DNA of 6,556 nt from Pseudomonadota bacterium. Lineage in GTDB: Bacteria; Pseudomonadota; Alphaproteobacteria; Acetobacterales; Acetobacteraceae. The notes beneath the pieces are model-generated. The model did not search any database. It saw only the letters and a program-made list of their open reading frames with translations, and was not told the origin of the DNA. Below, in pieces: positions 5,980-6,556 of this stretch. The stretch is taken from assembly GCA_021807975.1 (NCBI GenBank), contig JAKBCJ010000278.1, positions 1 to 6,556 of the forward strand. The letters are read 5' to 3'. Within the stretch, counting starts at the first letter, position 1. The number at the start of each line of letters is the position of its first letter. The position numbers and the translations under genes were made by a program.

Positions 5980-6413
5980 TGTCGTATCTACCCGAAGGCC
6001 TGCCCGCGCCGACCGCCGGCGCCGATGGACTGTCCACCCCGTATTGGGACGGCACAAGAAACGAGAAACTGGTCATCCAGTTCTGCAAGGGCTGCAATCA
6101 CTGGCAGTGGGGCCCGGAATGGATCTGCCACCGCTGCAACAGCTTCGACCTGGACTGGCGCGAGGTTGAAGGCTGCGGTGTCATTTACAGCTACCAGCGC
6201 GTCTGGCACCCGGTACATCCCGCGCTGAACGGCCACGGCCCTTATATCGCCGCACTGGTGGAACTGCCCGGCGCCGGCAACGTCCGCATGGTGGGCAACC
6301 TGCTTGGCGATCCCCGGCAGCCCGTGCCGATCGGCGCCAAGGTTGAAGCGGTGTTCGAGCATCATAACACCGCCAATCCGCCCTTTACCTTGGTACACTG
6401 GCGCTTGATTTAG
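5979..6413 (+). CDS. DUF35 zinc-ribbon/OB-fold acyl-CoA-binding protein, aldolase partner subunit
   Basis: This 144-residue protein has the two-part DUF35 layout. A rubredoxin-like zinc ribbon has Cys36, Cys39, Cys50 and Cys53 (CKGC and CHRC, ten residues apart), preceded by a helix containing TPYWDGTRNEKLVIQFC. An OB-fold follows at about 60-140 (GVIYSYQRVWHP, YIAALVELPG, VRMVGNLLG, IGAKVEAVFEHH). These proteins bind acyl-CoA and form heteromeric complexes with thiolase-fold enzymes, as in ChsH2 with Ltp2 and BbsA with BbsB. The ATG overlaps the TAA of the upstream gene by one base (TAATG), so the two are probably made in equal amounts by coupled translation, which fits a complex. All four zinc ligands are present and the length is normal. 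By itself it is not expected to be catalytic. Confidence 0.85.
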   Translation: MSYLPEGLPAPTAGADGLSTPYWDGTRNEKLVIQFCKGCNHWQWGPEWICHRCNSFDLDWREVEGCGVIYSYQRVWHPVHPALNGHGPYIAALVELPGAGNVRMVGNLLGDPRQPVPIGAKVEAVFEHHNTANPPFTLVHWRLI

Positions 6414-6522
6414 CGGAACTGGGCGCGGCGTCCGTCCAGGGTAATCGGGTGAATGAGTACGTGACAAACGGCTCGAGTGCAGAATCTATGCGTGTCCTCG
6501 ATTCGCGGAGCGGGGGACGGCC
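6414..6522. other. Gap after the DUF35 gene
   Basis: These 109 bases follow the stop of the DUF35 gene. No stem-loop with a T run is visible, so no terminator can be called, and transcription could continue into the next gene. A G-rich stretch, GGGGGA at 6512-6517, may be the ribosome binding site of a gene starting at 6523. Confidence 0.4.
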
Positions 6523-6556
6523 ATGGACGATTCGGCACCAGATGACGGCGCTCTTT
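6523..6556 (+). CDS. Possible start of a further gene, cut by the window end
   Basis: ATG 6523 opens a frame reading MDDSAPDDGAL that is still open at the window edge, and GGGGGA lies five bases upstream. An alternative open frame starts at ATG 6488 (MRVLDSRSGGRPW) but has no good ribosome binding site. Eleven residues are too few to identify a product. An acidic start followed by GAL would suit the N terminus of some IclR-type regulators, which is only a guess. Confidence 0.3.
   Translation, partial: MDDSAPDDGAL

Noticed and set aside
5326..6057. A 243-codon minus-strand open frame
   Set aside because: It is antisense to the Ltp2-like and DUF35 genes and has no recognisable motif.
1..6556. 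tRNA, rRNA, CRISPR array or riboswitch
   Set aside because: No spaced repeats, tRNA-like cloverleaf or conserved RNA motif was seen on reading both strands. A covariance-model scan was not possible.

Overview
This is a high-GC proteobacterial window. An alphaproteobacterium (Rhodospirillales or Acetobacteraceae type) is a reasonable guess from codon use and from the two IS630-type elements, but nothing here fixes the taxon. It has a mobile-DNA end (about 1-1716) and a CoA-ester metabolism end (1725-6413).

Mobile end. Positions 1-1079 hold most or all of an IS630-family insertion sequence on the plus strand. Its transposase is split over two frames and can be joined by a -1 slip on an eight-A run at 424-431, giving a 355-residue product with all three catalytic acidic residues. 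Directly beyond it, on the minus strand, lies the N-terminal DNA-binding half of a second, different IS630-family transposase (1587 down to 1081). Its catalytic half is absent from the window. The junction falls on a TA, the dinucleotide that IS630 elements target, so the simplest reading is a nested insertion: the first element landed in the second.

Metabolic end. A two-gene minus-strand operon, mct-like then mcd-like (4598 down to 1725, 12 bases between genes), encodes a CaiB/BaiF-family protein resembling mesaconyl-CoA C1-C4 CoA transferase (2-methylfumaryl-CoA isomerase) and a 550-residue acyl-CoA dehydrogenase with the long N-terminal domain and key residues of (2S)-methylsuccinyl-CoA dehydrogenase. 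Divergent from it, across a 199-base control region, is a plus-strand pair with a one-base stop/start overlap (4798-6413): a thiolase-fold protein whose usual catalytic Cys and His are missing and which has Tyr292 and Tyr343 where the steroid side-chain aldolase Ltp2 has its active-site tyrosines, and a DUF35 zinc-ribbon/OB-fold partner. The last bases probably begin another gene.

How they may work together (inference). The dehydrogenase would make mesaconyl-C1-CoA from methylsuccinyl-CoA and the transferase would move CoA to the C4 carboxyl. After hydration by an enzyme not in the window, the product would be citramalyl-CoA, a tertiary beta-hydroxyacyl-CoA. Ltp2/DUF35-type aldolases cleave tertiary beta-hydroxyacyl-CoAs, so the divergent pair could replace the usual citramalyl-CoA lyase, giving acetyl-CoA and pyruvate, or could act on a related 2-alkylsuccinyl derivative. 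This combination of ethylmalonyl-CoA-pathway, 3-hydroxypropionate-bicycle and steroid-aldolase parts is the most interesting point in the window.
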